Below are positions 8,217 to 18,166 of a stretch of 64,000 bases of DNA, piece by piece; within the stretch, counting starts at the first letter, position 1, and each line of letters opens with the position of its first letter. The notes under the pieces were generated by a model that was not told the DNA's origin, did not search any database, and worked only from the letters and a program-made list of their open reading frames with translations. This stretch comes from Arthrobacter sp. SPG23 (GTDB lineage: Bacteria; Actinomycetota; Actinomycetes; Actinomycetales; Micrococcaceae). The stretch is from positions 182,154-246,153 of the forward strand of contig NZ_JYCN01000015.1 of the NCBI RefSeq assembly GCF_000876655.1, read 5' to 3'. Made by a program: the position numbers and the translations under genes.

Positions 8217-9859
8217 GTGAGTCCGGAACGGGCGGCAGCGGCCGCGGCAAGGGCCCCCGTCAGGGGAACACCGGCGGCGGAGCAGGAGCAGGCGGGCAGT
8301 CAGGGGGTTCGTCCGGCAGCCGCCGCCAAGGCAGCCAGCGGGACGCGCAGGGCCGGGAACGCAACCGCGGCCCGAAGCGGAACTTCAGCGAGAACGCTCC
8401 TTCCCAGCGCACGCGGCGTGCTGACCCGGCACGGCTGGTGGCTTTTGAGGTGCTGCGTGCCGTCGCATCGGAAGACGCCTACGCAAACCTGGTCCTGCCG
8501 GCCCGGATCCGCCACCACGGCCTGGACAAACGGGACGCCGGCTTCGCCACCGAACTGAGCTACGGGGCCCTGCGCGGGCAGGGGACCTACGACGCCATCC
8601 TGGCCCGCTGCGTCGACCGGCCGCTGGACCAGCTGGATCCTGCCATCCTCGACGCCCTGCGGATCGGTGCCCACCAGTTGCTGGCCATGCGCGTACCAGC
8701 CCATGCGGCCCTCGACCAGACCGTGGGACTGGCGCGCGCGGTCATTGGCGCCGGGCCGTCCGCCCTGATCAACGCCGTCCTGCGCAAGGTCTCCGCGCAC
8801 ACGCTGGACGAGTGGCTGGAGCTGCTGGTCAGCGACGAGCAGGACGAAACCCGCGTGGCCTCCATCCGCTACGCCCACCCGGAGTGGATTGTCCGCGCGC
8901 TGCGGCAGTCGCTGGTGGCGCACGGCCGCCCGGTCAGCGAAATCAACGAACTCCTTGAAGCAGACAACGCTGCGCCGGTGGTCAACCTCGTGGCGCTGCC
9001 CGGACTGGGGAACCTGGACGAAGCGCTGGAAGGCGGCGCCACGGCCGGGGAACTCGTGGAAGGCTCAGCGCTCTCCAGCGGAGGAGACCTCGGGCGGCTG
9101 GCGTCCGTGCGTGAAGGCAGCACCAGGGTGCAGGACGTGGGCTCCCAGCTGGTGGCCCGCGCCATGGCCGCCGTGGATCTGCATTCGGCGGATCTGCAGT
9201 CGGTGGATCCGCAAGCAGTGGCTGCGGAAGGCGCGGATGTGCAGTCCTCCGGCCGGGGCGGCGAAAAATGGCTGGACCTTTGCGCCGGACCGGGCGGCAA
9301 GGCAGCCCTGCTGGGTGCCCTTGCCCGGCAGCAGGGGGCCACCCTGCTGGCCAACGAACCCGCCCCGCACCGTGCCAAGCTGGTGCGGCAGGCGCTGGCC
9401 GCGGTCCCGCATGAGGTCTGGCATGTCCGGACCGGGGACGGCCGCGACGTCGGAACTGAAATGGCGGGGACTTTTGACCGCGTGCTCGTCGACGTCCCCT
9501 GCAGCGGACTTGGCGCCCTGCGGCGCAGGCCGGAGTCCAGGTGGCGGCGGACGCCCAAGGACCTCGCTGACCTGGGGCCGCTCCAGCGGGAACTGCTTAA
9601 GTCAGCCCTGGACGCAGTCCGCCCCGGCGGCGTGGTGGCGTACGTGACCTGCTCGCCGCATCCGGCCGAAACCACCGCCGTGGTGACCGACGCGCTGCGC
9701 AAGCGGGACGACCTGGAATTGCTCGACGCCGGCGCGGCGCTGGATAAGGTCAGCCTGCCAGGGCACCTCGAGGCCGGCCATGACATGACAGCCCAGCTGT
9801 GGCCCCATGTGCACCGGACCGACGCCATGTTCCTGGCACTCATCCACAAGAAACCCTGA
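8213..9859 (+). CDS. rsmB: 16S rRNA m5C methyltransferase, RsmB/Sun family
   Basis: This 548-residue SAM-dependent enzyme belongs to the family that methylates C967 of 16S rRNA. It starts with a disordered Gly/Ser/Arg-rich tail of about 60 residues, then a NusB-like domain (about 65-205), then the Rossmann methyltransferase (about 355-545). Motifs visible are SAM-binding LDLCAGPGGKAALL, motif IV VDVPCSGLGALRRRP (Cys near 428) and motif VI VTCSPHPAET, with the second catalytic Cys near 480. At about residues 322-345, just before the SAM site, is a repetitive insert (LHSADLQSVDPQAV) encoded by degenerate direct repeats. It overlaps fmt by 4 bp. Confidence 0.95.
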   Translation: MSESGTGGSGRGKGPRQGNTGGGAGAGGQSGGSSGSRRQGSQRDAQGRERNRGPKRNFSENAPSQRTRRADPARLVAFEVLRAVASEDAYANLVLPARIRHHGLDKRDAGFATELSYGALRGQGTYDAILARCVDRPLDQLDPAILDALRIGAHQLLAMRVPAHAALDQTVGLARAVIGAGPSALINAVLRKVSAHTLDEWLELLVSDEQDETRVASIRYAHPEWIVRALRQSLVAHGRPVSEINELLEADNAAPVVNLVALPGLGNLDEALEGGATAGELVEGSALSSGGDLGRLASVREGSTRVQDVGSQLVARAMAAVDLHSADLQSVDPQAVAAEGADVQSSGRGGEKWLDLCAGPGGKAALLGALARQQGATLLANEPAPHRAKLVRQALAAVPHEVWHVRTGDGRDVGTEMAGTFDRVLVDVPCSGLGALRRRPESRWRRTPKDLADLGPLQRELLKSALDAVRPGGVVAYVTCSPHPAETTAVVTDALRKRDDLELLDAGAALDKVSLPGHLEAGHDMTAQLWPHVHRTDAMFLALIHKKP

Positions 9860-9904
9860 TCCTCCGCCATACCCGATCCCCCCGCCTCTGTGAAAGGAGC
9901 CGAC

Positions 9905-10597
9905 ATGGCTCAGTGCTGCATCAACCCCAGCATCCTCTCCGCCGACTTCGTCAACCTGGAGGCGGAGCTGCGCAGAATCAGCAACGCCGATGCCGTCCAC
10001 GTGGACGTCATGGACAACCACTTCGTGCCGAACCTGACCATCGGACTGCCCGTGGTCCAGCGCATCCAGGCCGTGAGCCCGGTGCCGCTGGATGCACACC
10101 TGATGATCGCCGACGCCGACCGCTGGGCGCCCGCCTTTGCCGACGCGGGACTCGCCTCGGTGACCTTCCACGCTGAAGCCTCGATTGCGCCGATCAAACT
10201 GGCCCGGGAACTCCGCGCACGCGGGGCCAAGGCCGGCATGGCGCTGCGCCCCGGCACCCCGGTGGAGCCCTACCTTGACATGCTGTCCGAACTGGACCTG
10301 CTGCTCATCATGACCGTGGAACCCGGCTTCGGCGGTCAGTCGTTCCTGGACCTGACGCTTCCCAAGATCAAGCGCGCCCGGGCAGCCATCGACGGCTCCG
10401 GCACCGGGGTGGCACTGCAGGTGGACGGCGGCATCACCGAGGAAACCATCGTCCGGGCCGCCGAAGCAGGAGCCAACGTCTTCGTGGCAGGCTCTGCCGT
10501 GTACGGTGCGGAGGACCCCGCCGCGGCGATTGACCGCCTCCGGGCAGCCGGCTCCCGTGCGGTCCCGTCCGCGGCACACTCTGTTTCGGAATCATGA
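9905..10597 (+). CDS. rpe: ribulose-phosphate 3-epimerase
   Basis: This 230-residue TIM-barrel enzyme interconverts ribulose-5-phosphate and xylulose-5-phosphate. It shows [27 protein letters not shown] (metal site), [19 protein letters not shown] and LQVDGGI. ATG 9905 is preceded by GAAAGGAG, which decides the start over the GTG at 9890. It lies 45 bp after rsmB and directly before the FMN riboswitch. It supplies the pentose-phosphate branch that feeds ribulose-5-phosphate to RibB in the next operon. Confidence 0.97.
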   Translation: MAQCCINPSILSADFVNLEAELRRISNADAVHVDVMDNHFVPNLTIGLPVVQRIQAVSPVPLDAHLMIADADRWAPAFADAGLASVTFHAEASIAPIKLARELRARGAKAGMALRPGTPVEPYLDMLSELDLLLIMTVEPGFGGQSFLDLTLPKIKRARAAIDGSGTGVALQVDGGITEETIVRAAEAGANVFVAGSAVYGAEDPAAAIDRLRAAGSRAVPSAAHSVSES

Positions 10598-10658
10598 CGG
10601 AGTCTGACGGGAATACACGGGCCAGTCACTCAGTTGTGACAGAATAACAACACACACT

Positions 10659-10809
10659 ACGTGCTCCGGGGTCGGTGTAAGTCCGAACCGGCGGTGACAG
10701 TCCGCGACCCGCGAGCCGGCACAGATCCTCTCCAGGAACTGTTCCGGCGGACGGTTGAACCGGTGAAATTCCGGTACCGACAGTTAAAGTCTGGATGAGA
10801 GAAGCACGT
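10659..10809 (+). ncRNA. FMN riboswitch (RFN element)
   Basis: The P1 helix is ACGTGCT (10659-10665) / AGCACGT (10803-10809). The conserved parts are all present in order: GGGGTCGGTGTAAGTCCGAACCGGCGGTGACAGTCC region at 10668-10706, GCGACCCGCGAGCC, a variable P5 arm, CCGGTGAAATTCCGGTACCGACAGTTAAAG, and GGATGAGAGAAG. It controls the rib operon: FMN binding is known to turn such genes off. The downstream hairpin is annotated separately. Confidence 0.96.
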
Positions 10810-10819
10810 ACAGCTGTTA

Positions 10820-10844
10820 CTGCACTGCCCTTCGGGCGGTGCAG
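10820..10844 (+). promoter_or_regulatory. expression-platform hairpin of the FMN riboswitch
   Basis: The inverted repeat CTGCAC-T-GCCC / GGGC-G-GTGCAG has a TTC loop and lies 10 bp after the aptamer. It has no T-run after it, so it is unlike a normal intrinsic terminator. It may pair alternatively with aptamer bases or feed a Rho- or translation-based control step; that role is inference. Confidence 0.5.
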
Positions 10845-10905
10845 CATTGCGCTGTCGTATACCCCCGGAGCCTCGCGGTTCTCGAGGGAAGGAACGACGA
10901 ACGCT

Positions 10906-12105
10906 TTGACGCCGCAGACAACAGTTATGTTCAGTGCTGCCGAGATCGATGCCATGGAGGCAGCCCTCGACGCCGCGCTCCTGGGACCCCGCGGGGCAAA
11001 CCCGCTGGTGGGCGCCGTCGTCGTCGGACCCGATGGCCGGCAACTCGTGACCGGTTACCACCGGGGCGCCGGGACGGCGCACGCCGAGGCTGACGCCATT
11101 GCCCAGGCCGGCATGAAGGGCGTCGACCTGGCCGGATCCACCATGGTGGTCACCCTCGAACCCTGCAACCACTGCGGACGGACCGGTCCGTGCGCCCAGG
11201 CCATTATCGACGCCGGCATCGCTTCAGTGGTGTACGCCGTCGACGACCCCCATGATCCCGCCGCCGGGGGAGCCGCAACGCTGCGGGCCGCGGGCGTCAG
11301 CGTACGTTCCGGCCTCTCCGCCCGCGCGGCGTTCGAGCTGAACCGCCGCTGGTTCGAAGCCGTTCTCAGCCAGCGCCCGTTCGTCACCCTCCACATCGCC
11401 CAGACCCTGGACAGCCGCATCGCGGCTGCGGACGGCACCAGCCAGTGGATCTCCAGCCCGGAATCCCTCGCGGACAACCACGCACTCCGCAGCCGGGTTG
11501 ACGCCATCCTGGTGGGCACGCAGACGCTCCTGGTGGACAATCCCCGGCTCACTGCCCGGGACCCGTCAGGTAAGACGGCGGACAGCCAGCCGCTGCGCGC
11601 GGTCATGGGGCTCAGGGGAATCCCCGACGACGCCGCCATTCACGGGGAGGACGGCCGCGTCCTGCACCTGCCCACCCGGGATCCGCACGCGGCACTGGAG
11701 CAGCTTTTCTCCGCCGGTGTCCGGCACGTCATGGTGGAAGGCGGATCCAGCATCCTGAGCGCGTTCCTCGCCGCCGGGCTGGTGGACGAACTGATCGTCT
11801 ACCTTGCGCCCACCCTGCTGGGGTCCGGCACGGCCGCCCTCAACGACCTCGGCATCACAACCCTTGCCGACGCCCAGGCCTGGGACTGGGACCAGGCGTC
11901 CGGGGGAGCCGTGCAGACCCTCGGGAGGGATCTTAGGCTCCACCTCTTCCCGGGGCACACCGGACCGGCAGCTGAGGCTGCCTCGCCGGCTGCCTCGGGC
12001 GTATCTGCCGAACCGGTTGTCCCGGATCTCTTTCCTTCCCCCACCAGCCCACTCCAATCCTTACCGCACCGCACCGGCGCGGGCACTGCCACAGGAGGCA
12101 ACTGA
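10906..12105 (+). CDS. ribD: bifunctional riboflavin deaminase/reductase
   Basis: RibD converts the first pyrimidine product of the GTP branch to 5-amino-6-ribitylamino-uracil phosphate. The N-terminal deaminase has the zinc site HAEADAI and PCNHCGRTGPC. The C-terminal reductase starts near FVTLHIAQTLDSRIA and includes HVMVEGGSSILSAFL. The last 50 residues are a Pro/Ser/Ala-rich tail not needed for either domain. The start is uncertain: the frame is open into the riboswitch. TTG 10906 has AGGGAAGGA 12 bp ahead, while ATG 10927 lacks a ribosome site but begins the conserved part (MFSAAEIDAM). The stop overlaps the ribE ATG by 1 bp. Confidence 0.93.
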   Translation: MTPQTTVMFSAAEIDAMEAALDAALLGPRGANPLVGAVVVGPDGRQLVTGYHRGAGTAHAEADAIAQAGMKGVDLAGSTMVVTLEPCNHCGRTGPCAQAIIDAGIASVVYAVDDPHDPAAGGAATLRAAGVSVRSGLSARAAFELNRRWFEAVLSQRPFVTLHIAQTLDSRIAAADGTSQWISSPESLADNHALRSRVDAILVGTQTLLVDNPRLTARDPSGKTADSQPLRAVMGLRGIPDDAAIHGEDGRVLHLPTRDPHAALEQLFSAGVRHVMVEGGSSILSAFLAAGLVDELIVYLAPTLLGSGTAALNDLGITTLADAQAWDWDQASGGAVQTLGRDLRLHLFPGHTGPAAEAASPAASGVSAEPVVPDLFPSPTSPLQSLPHRTGAGTATGGN

Positions 12106-12773
12106 TGTTTACCGGAATTATCGCCGAGCAGGGCAGGGTCCTGTCTGTTGAACGCAACGGCGACGTCAGCGCCACGGTGCGCCTCCACGCGCCCGGCAGC
12201 ACTGAGGGACTAGCCCTGGGCGGCTCCGTCGCCGTCAACGGCGTCTGCCTGACTGCCACGGCCATCGACGGCAAGGACTTCAGCGTCGACGTCATGGGCG
12301 AGACCCTGGTCCGCAGCACCATCGGGGAGCTCGACGCGGGCGACACCGTGAACCTGGAACGCTGTGTTCCGGCCGGCGGACGCCTGGACGGACACGTTGT
12401 CCAGGGGCACGTGGACGGCGTCGGGGAACTGCTGGAGCGCGAAGCATTGGGCAACTGGGACCGCCTGCGGTTCGGAGTACCCGTGCGGCTTGCCCGGTAC
12501 ATCGCTGAGAAGGGATCCATCGCCGTCGATGGTGTCTCCCTCACCGTGACGGCTGTCAGCGACGCCGCTGAACCGGCACCCTGGTTCGAAGTGGGACTCA
12601 TCCCCACCACCCTGGCCGAGACAGGCCTGGGCGCCAAGAACCTCGGCAGCAGGGTCAACCTCGAAGTCGATGTGCTGGCCAAGTACACCGAACGCCTGCT
12701 CGCCTTCGCCGGCGCCGCCGCCGTCGGCGCTGGCACCGGCAACGTGCCAGCCGGAACGGGGGACTCCAAATGA
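12105..12773 (+). CDS. ribE: riboflavin synthase alpha chain
   Basis: This 222-residue enzyme dismutates two lumazines into riboflavin. It contains the two tandem lumazine-binding repeats: [12 protein letters not shown] with VNGVCLTAT in the first, and [17 protein letters not shown] with VDGVSLTVT in the second. The C-terminus [13 protein letters not shown] forms the trimer helix, followed by an extra Gly/Ala tail. AGGAGG lies 6 bp before ATG. It overlaps ribB by 4 bp (ATGA). Confidence 0.97.
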   Translation: MFTGIIAEQGRVLSVERNGDVSATVRLHAPGSTEGLALGGSVAVNGVCLTATAIDGKDFSVDVMGETLVRSTIGELDAGDTVNLERCVPAGGRLDGHVVQGHVDGVGELLEREALGNWDRLRFGVPVRLARYIAEKGSIAVDGVSLTVTAVSDAAEPAPWFEVGLIPTTLAETGLGAKNLGSRVNLEVDVLAKYTERLLAFAGAAAVGAGTGNVPAGTGDSK

Positions 12774-13519
12774 GCCAGGTCAGGAACACTCCGAAACTCC
12801 ACCCCGGTGAACTGGGCACCGACGAGTTGGGCATTCCTGTTGCAGCGCCGGCGGGCCGCCGGGTCGGCCTGGACCCGATCGAAGACGCCGTCCGGGCCAT
12901 GGCTGCCGGCCTCCCGGTCCTGGTGGTGGACAACGAGGACCGCGAAAACGAAGGCGACATCATTTTCGCCGCCCAGCACGCCACACCTGAGCTGATGGGC
13001 TGGACCGTCCGCTACAGCTCCGGAGTGATCTGTGTGCCGCTCGACGGAGCCCGGGCGGATGCCCTGCTGTTGCCGCCAATGGTCGAGGTCAACGAAGACT
13101 CCAAGGGCACCGCGTACACGGTTTCCTGCGATGCGGCAATCGGCGTCAGCACGGGAATTTCGGCAACGGACCGGGCACTCACCGCCCGGGTGCTGTCAGA
13201 TCCGGCCAGCCGCCCGGAATCCATCACCCGTCCCGGGCATGTTTTCCCGCTCCGGGCCGTTAACGGTGGAGTGCGTGAACGTCCGGGCCACACCGAAGCG
13301 GCCGTGGACCTGTGCCGGCTTGCCGGACTGGAGCCAGTGGGCGTGATCGCCGAGGTGGTGTACGACAACGGAGAAATGATGCGCCTGGACGGACTTCGCG
13401 GCTTCGCTGCAGAACATGGATGCCCCCTGATCTCGATCGAGGATCTGGTGGCCTACCTGGATGCAGGGCTGCCCGACGGACAGGCGCCGGTCCCGGCGGG
13501 GAATGAGGAGATGCGATGA
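12770..13519 (+). CDS. ribB: 3,4-dihydroxy-2-butanone-4-phosphate synthase
   Basis: This 249-residue enzyme makes the four-carbon unit from ribulose-5-phosphate. Motifs seen are [17 protein letters not shown] (acidic metal site), [22 protein letters not shown] and [10 protein letters not shown] with [17 protein letters not shown]. The protein ends soon after the RibB domain. In many actinobacteria RibB is fused to GTP cyclohydrolase II; here the two are separate genes that overlap by 4 bp (ATGA), so the fusion has split or never formed. It has a 40-residue N-terminal extension. Confidence 0.96.
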   Translation: MSQVRNTPKLHPGELGTDELGIPVAAPAGRRVGLDPIEDAVRAMAAGLPVLVVDNEDRENEGDIIFAAQHATPELMGWTVRYSSGVICVPLDGARADALLLPPMVEVNEDSKGTAYTVSCDAAIGVSTGISATDRALTARVLSDPASRPESITRPGHVFPLRAVNGGVRERPGHTEAAVDLCRLAGLEPVGVIAEVVYDNGEMMRLDGLRGFAAEHGCPLISIEDLVAYLDAGLPDGQAPVPAGNEEMR

Positions 13520-14229
13520 CGGCTTCAGAGGCACGAAAAGACGTGAAGGCCGGGCGCCGGCCGCATCCGGTCAGCGGCGGACCCATTGTCCAGTTGCCCA
13601 GTGAATTCGGGGACTTCGTGGCCCAGGCCTGGACCGACCTGGTGACAGGCGTCGAGCACCTCGCCGTGAGTTCGCCCATTCCGCCTGTGGACGGTACGGC
13701 GCCCCTGGTGCGGCTGCACTCGGAATGCCTCACCGGTGACGTTTTCGGTTCCTACCGCTGCGACTGCGGAGAGCAACTGGCCTATGCCTTGGAGAAGATC
13801 AGCGAGGAAGGCGGCACGCTGCTGTACCTGCGCGGACAGGAAGGCCGCGGCATTGGGCTGGCCAACAAAATCAAGGCCTACGCCCTGCAGGAAGCCGGCT
13901 TCGATACGGTCGAAGCCAACGAGCAGCTGGGCCTTCCGGTGGATGCGCGCTGCTACAACGCCGCCGCACAGATCCTGGCCGAGCTGGGACTGAACGAAGT
14001 GCGCCTGCTCAGCAACAACCCGGACAAGCAGAACCGGCTGGCTGACGCCGGCGTCACCGTCGTCGAAATGGTTCCCACCGAGGTTCCCTCGCGCGAACAG
14101 AACATCCGGTACCTGCAGACCAAGAAGGACCGGATGGACCACCGGCTCGTCCTGGACACCCAGGGCAGCGAACCGGTGACGGTCTTGCCGGCCGTCGGCC
14201 AGGGCCCTTTCCAGCACGAACAAGACTGA
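13516..14229 (+). CDS. ribA: GTP cyclohydrolase II
   Basis: This 237-residue enzyme opens GTP in the first step of riboflavin synthesis. The zinc cysteines are in [21 protein letters not shown]. The catalytic [10 protein letters not shown] and the [20 protein letters not shown] segment follow, then LLSNNPDK. The start overlaps the ribB stop. It has a basic N-terminal stretch of about 20 residues ahead of the domain, as if left from a linker. Confidence 0.96.
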   Translation: MTASEARKDVKAGRRPHPVSGGPIVQLPSEFGDFVAQAWTDLVTGVEHLAVSSPIPPVDGTAPLVRLHSECLTGDVFGSYRCDCGEQLAYALEKISEEGGTLLYLRGQEGRGIGLANKIKAYALQEAGFDTVEANEQLGLPVDARCYNAAAQILAELGLNEVRLLSNNPDKQNRLADAGVTVVEMVPTEVPSREQNIRYLQTKKDRMDHRLVLDTQGSEPVTVLPAVGQGPFQHEQD

Positions 14230-14284
14230 ATCAGCGCTGACAAGCCTGACCCCCAAAAAAATAGAACGAACCAGGAGACTTTAG

Positions 14285-14770
<486 letters not shown>

Positions 14771-14782
14771 GCGTCCCCTTTG

Positions 14783-14861
14783 CTTGCTCCGGACCTGTGT
14801 ATTGCCTCACATCGGCGCCGTCATGGAACGGCCCGACAGGCGGGCTCAGGCCCGGAGCAAG
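14783..14861. repeat. 10-bp inverted repeat flanking the hisE promoter region
   Basis: CTTGCTCCGG (14783-14792) and CCGGAGCAAG (14852-14861) are perfect complements 59 bp apart. The right arm ends one base before the putative -10 of hisE. This could be a long-stem structure or a pair of operator half-sites. Confidence 0.6.
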
Positions 14862-14877
14862 TAGGCTGGAGGGCGTG
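14862..14877 (+). promoter_or_regulatory. likely leaderless promoter of hisE
   Basis: TAGGCT (14862-14867) lies 7 bp before the GTG start at 14875. This is the spacing expected when transcription starts at the start codon, as is common in actinobacteria. GGAGG overlaps the same bases but is too near the start (1-2 bp) to act as a ribosome site. No clear -35 is seen. Confidence 0.55.
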
Positions 14878-15138
14878 AAGAATTTCGAGACGCTGTTCGC
14901 AGAACTGAGTGAGAAGGCAGCCACCCGCCCGGCAGGCTCCCGCACCGTCGCAGAATTGGAGTCCGGAGTCCACGGCATCGGCAAGAAGGTCGTGGAGGAA
15001 GCCGCCGAAGTATGGATGGCTGCCGAATACGAATCCGACGAGGCCGCGGCCGAGGAAATCTCCCAGCTCCTGTACCACCTGCAGGTTCTGATGCTGGCAA
15101 AAGGCCTGACCCTGGAAGACGTCTACAAGCATCTGTAG
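14875..15138 (+). CDS. hisE: phosphoribosyl-ATP pyrophosphatase
   Basis: This 87-residue enzyme cleaves PR-ATP to PR-AMP, the second step of histidine synthesis. The MazG-like fold shows [21 protein letters not shown] with the metal-binding Glu residues, then [17 protein letters not shown] 14875 gives the standard 87-residue protein starting [11 protein letters not shown]; the frame is open further upstream into the inverted repeat but lacks homology there. It lies 58 bp before hisG. Confidence 0.95.
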   Translation: MKNFETLFAELSEKAATRPAGSRTVAELESGVHGIGKKVVEEAAEVWMAAEYESDEAAAEEISQLLYHLQVLMLAKGLTLEDVYKHL

Positions 15139-15196
15139 CCATGCTGAGCGTGGCCGATTGCCTGTAACCAAGACTTCCTAACCCAGAAAGACCCCC

Positions 15197-16057
15197 ATGC
15201 TGCGAGTTGCCGTCCCCAACAAGGGATCCCTGTCCGAAGCGGCTTCGGCCATGCTGTCCGAAGCCGGCTACCGCCAGCGCCGCGATACCCGCGAGCTGGT
15301 CATGGTGGACCCGGACAACGACATTGAATTTTTCTTCCTCCGCCCGCGCGACATCGCCGTTTACGTCGGCAGGGGAACGCTCGACGTCGGCATCACCGGC
15401 CGCGACCTGCTGCTGGACGCCGAGGTGGAGGCTGAGGAACTGCTGCCGCTGGGCTTTGCCGCCTCAACCTTCCGTTTCGCCGGTCCGGTGGGCGACTTCA
15501 CCAAGGTGGAAGAACTCGAAGGCAAGCGTCTCGCCACCAGCTACGACGGACTCCTGCGCGGCTACCTCGCCGAGCGCGGCATCAACGCCAAGGTGGTCCG
15601 CCTGGACGGCGCCGTGGAATCCTCGGTGCGGCTCGGCGTCGCGGACGCGATTGCCGACGTCGTCGAAACCGGGAACACGCTGAAGGCGGCCGGGATGGAA
15701 ATCTTCGGTGAACCGATCCTCAAGTCCGAGGCGGTGTTGATCCGCCGCACCGGCCAGGAAGGCGCCGCGAACGGCACAGCCAAGGAGGTCGAGGTCCTGA
15801 TCCGCCGCCTGCAGGGCGTGCTCGTGGCCCGGCAGTACGTCCTGATGGACTACGACATCCGCAAGGAGCTCGTGGAGCAGGCTGCGGCGCTGACACCCGG
15901 CCTGGAATCGCCCACGGTCTCGCCGCTGCGCGACTCCGAGTGGGTTGCCGTCCGTTCCATGGTGCCGAAGAAGGAAACCAACCGGATCATGGACGAGCTC
16001 TACGACCTGGGCGCCCGGGCCATCCTGGTCAGCAGCATCCACGCCTGCCGGATCTGA
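15197..16057 (+). CDS. hisG: ATP phosphoribosyltransferase, long form
   Basis: This 286-residue enzyme commits PRPP and ATP to histidine synthesis. It begins [16 protein letters not shown] and contains the PRPP loop region [19 protein letters not shown]-terminal regulatory ACT-like domain (about 210-286, ending VSSIHACRI) marks the long, HisZ-independent form, which is known to be inhibited by histidine. Confidence 0.97.
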   Translation: MLRVAVPNKGSLSEAASAMLSEAGYRQRRDTRELVMVDPDNDIEFFFLRPRDIAVYVGRGTLDVGITGRDLLLDAEVEAEELLPLGFAASTFRFAGPVGDFTKVEELEGKRLATSYDGLLRGYLAERGINAKVVRLDGAVESSVRLGVADAIADVVETGNTLKAAGMEIFGEPILKSEAVLIRRTGQEGAANGTAKEVEVLIRRLQGVLVARQYVLMDYDIRKELVEQAAALTPGLESPTVSPLRDSEWVAVRSMVPKKETNRIMDELYDLGARAILVSSIHACRI

Positions 16058-16132
16058 GCCTGGCCGTTTAGGCCCGGACCGCTCCCGGCGGACCCCACCG
16101 AATCTCCCATCAGCAAATCCTCAGGAGACATC

Positions 16133-16909
16133 ATGGCTGTAGCAGTGCGCGTCATTCCGTGCCTGGACGTTGACGCCGGCCGCGTGGTCAAGGGCATCAA
16201 CTTCGAGGGCCTCCGGGACGCCGGCGATCCCGTGGAACTGGCGCACCGCTACGACAACGGCGGGGCGGACGAACTGACGTTCCTGGACGTTACGGCGTCC
16301 TCGGGCAACCGCGAGACCACGTTCGACGTGGTTCGCCGGACGGCCGAGGAAGTCTTCATTCCGCTGACCGTCGGCGGCGGCGTCCGCGGCGTGGCCGAGG
16401 TGGACAAGCTCCTGCGTTACGGCGCGGACAAAGCCTCCATCAACACGGCGGCCGTGGCCCGGCCGGACGTCATTGACGAAATCACCCGGCACTTCGGTTC
16501 CCAGGTCCTGGTCCTCTCCGTGGACGCCCGGCGCACCCGGCCCGGATCCGAGCCCACGGCGTCGGGCTTTGAGGTGACCACGCACGGCGGCCGGCAGGGG
16601 ACCGGGATCGACGCCATCGAGTGGGCGCGCGAAGCCGCGGACCGCGGCGTGGGCGAGATCCTGCTCAACTCCATTGATGCCGACGGCACCAAGGACGGCT
16701 TCGACATCGAACTGATCCGCCTGGTCCGGGCCGCCGTCAAGGTCCCCATCATCGCGTCCGGCGGGGCAGGCAAGCCCGAACACTTTCCGCCCGCCGTCGC
16801 GGCCGGAGCGGACGCCGTGCTGGCGGCGTCGATTTTCCACTTCGGCCCGCTGGACATGATTTCGCAGGTCAAGACCGCCATCCGTGAAGCGGGCTTCGAG
16901 GTCCGCTAA
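16133..16909 (+). CDS. hisF: imidazole glycerol phosphate synthase, cyclase subunit
   Basis: This 258-residue TIM barrel forms IGP and AICAR from PRFAR with ammonia from HisH. It shows [16 protein letters not shown] with the catalytic Asp, [14 protein letters not shown], a conserved [18 protein letters not shown] stretch and [18 protein letters not shown] lies 7 bp before ATG. hisH and hisA are not in this window, so they must lie elsewhere. Confidence 0.97.
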   Translation: MAVAVRVIPCLDVDAGRVVKGINFEGLRDAGDPVELAHRYDNGGADELTFLDVTASSGNRETTFDVVRRTAEEVFIPLTVGGGVRGVAEVDKLLRYGADKASINTAAVARPDVIDEITRHFGSQVLVLSVDARRTRPGSEPTASGFEVTTHGGRQGTGIDAIEWAREAADRGVGEILLNSIDADGTKDGFDIELIRLVRAAVKVPIIASGGAGKPEHFPPAVAAGADAVLAASIFHFGPLDMISQVKTAIREAGFEVR

Positions 16910-16918
16910 GGGCCGTTG

Positions 16919-17563
16919 TTAGAGCCCGACTTCGGCTGACTGGAGGAGCGCCACTGCGTCCGGCTGCCCTTCAAAGGTCACCAGCGCGTGCCGGGTACGC
17001 CCGTGGGCGTGCATCAGCAGCTCGCCCGGTTCGCCCACGATGGCCACCGACACGGGCGCGCGCTTGGCGACGTGACGGGGACCGGACGGACGCACCAGCA
17101 CAATGCCCAGGTCCACGCCGCGGTACAAAATGGCTGCGCGTTTGATGAGTTCGTCCCACAGAGCGTCGGAGTATTCCTCGTCCAGGGCGCGCGGCGCCCA
17201 GCGGTCCACGGCACGGCGGACGTCCTCGGTGTGTACGAAGTACTCAATGAGGTTGGAGCTTTCGGCCAGGGCCCTGATCCTCAGCGGCGACAACGCCGGG
17301 GGACCGGCGCGGAAGGTGTTGACCAGCCGGGTGTAGTCCTCGGGGGTCTTCAGTTTCGCAGCCAGCTTCGCGGTGGCCTCGTCCGAGGCTTTGGCCAGGC
17401 TCTTGATGATCAGGCCAAGCCCTACACCCGCCTTGCGTTCGCGCAGGTAGAGGTGTGCGGCGAGGTCGCGCGTGCGCCAGCCCCTGCAGAGCGTGGGGGA
17501 GTCAGGACCGGCCGCCAGCAGGGTTTCGGCCAGGACTTCTCGGGACGGATCGACGAAATGCAT
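16919..17563 (-). CDS. TIGR03085 family protein (mycothiol/DinB-like fold)
   Basis: This 214-residue actinobacterial protein is related to the N-terminal metal-binding domain of mycothiol-dependent maleylpyruvate isomerase. It shows [18 protein letters not shown], where the His is a likely metal ligand, and [16 protein letters not shown] with a second His. The substrate is unknown. The start is set at ATG 17563 ([16 protein letters not shown]); the frame is open to 17602 but without homology. It is convergent with hisF and divergent from hisI. Confidence 0.85.
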   Translation of the reverse strand: MHFVDPSREVLAETLLAAGPDSPTLCRGWRTRDLAAHLYLRERKAGVGLGLIIKSLAKASDEATAKLAAKLKTPEDYTRLVNTFRAGPPALSPLRIRALAESSNLIEYFVHTEDVRRAVDRWAPRALDEEYSDALWDELIKRAAILYRGVDLGIVLVRPSGPRHVAKRAPVSVAIVGEPGELLMHAHGRTRHALVTFEGQPDAVALLQSAEVGL

Positions 17564-17651
17564 CACTTGTGAAACTAGCACGAGAGGCCGCGAGTTGCGC
17601 ACTGGAAGCGCCGCCGGATTTGACCCTGATCGTCACACTACGGGGAGGCAC

Positions 17652-17667
17652 TAGACTTGGTCTGATG
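17652..17667 (+). promoter_or_regulatory. likely leaderless promoter of hisI
   Basis: TAGACT (17652-17657) is 7 bp before ATG 17665. It has the same layout as in front of hisE and the integrase gene. No Shine-Dalgarno sequence lies upstream of this ATG. Confidence 0.55.
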
Positions 17668-18060
17668 TCTGAGCAGCCCGCCCCCGCCCCAGTACCTGTC
17701 CTGCCTGCCGAAGTAGCGGCGGCCCTCAAGCGCGACGGCGCCGGCCTCGTGGCCGCCGTCGTCCAGCAGTTCGACACCAACGAGGTGCTCATGCTCGGCT
17801 GGATGGACGACGAGGCGCTACGGCGCACCATGACCACCGGGAGGGTGACGTTCTACTCCCGTTCCCGTCAGGAGTACTGGCGCAAAGGAGACACCTCCGG
17901 CCACGTGCAATGGGTGAAATCCGTTGCAATGGACTGCGACGGCGACGCCCTGCTGGTCCGCGTTGACCAGGTCGGGGCGGCCTGCCACACAGGCACGCGC
18001 ACCTGCTTCGACGGCCGCGGTCTTTCCGTCGTTACCGGCGACGCCGATAACGCCGGCTAG
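17665..18060 (+). CDS. hisI: phosphoribosyl-AMP cyclohydrolase
   Basis: This 131-residue enzyme opens the adenine ring of PR-AMP, the third step of histidine synthesis. Motifs are [39 protein letters not shown], the metal site [12 protein letters not shown], and CHTGTRTCF with the zinc cysteines. The frame is open upstream to 17455, but ATG 17665 gives the family length and matches a leaderless promoter. Its stop codon lies in the first copy of an 18-bp tandem repeat. trpE follows on the same strand. Confidence 0.95.
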   Translation: MSEQPAPAPVPVLPAEVAAALKRDGAGLVAAVVQQFDTNEVLMLGWMDDEALRRTMTTGRVTFYSRSRQEYWRKGDTSGHVQWVKSVAMDCDGDALLVRVDQVGAACHTGTRTCFDGRGLSVVTGDADNAG

Positions 18061-18092
18061 CACCGTCCAGGCAACTAGCACCGTCCAGGCAA
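18057..18092 (+). repeat. 18-bp tandem direct repeat between hisI and trpE
   Basis: CTAGCACCGTCCAGGCAA is present twice without a gap (18057-18074 and 18075-18092). The hisI stop TAG is in the first unit. It is a likely replication-slippage duplication; no protein site is known to match. Confidence 0.85.
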
Positions 18093-18166
18093 GGTGCGGC
18101 GCAGGCGCCGGACACCTACCCCCCACGATTCAGGCACCACTCAAGAACAGGCGGAAAACCATAGCC

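Noticed and set aside
18061..18166. Tryptophan leader peptide / attenuator ahead of trpE
   Set aside because: No short frame with paired TGG codons and no terminator hairpin is present in the 106-bp gap.
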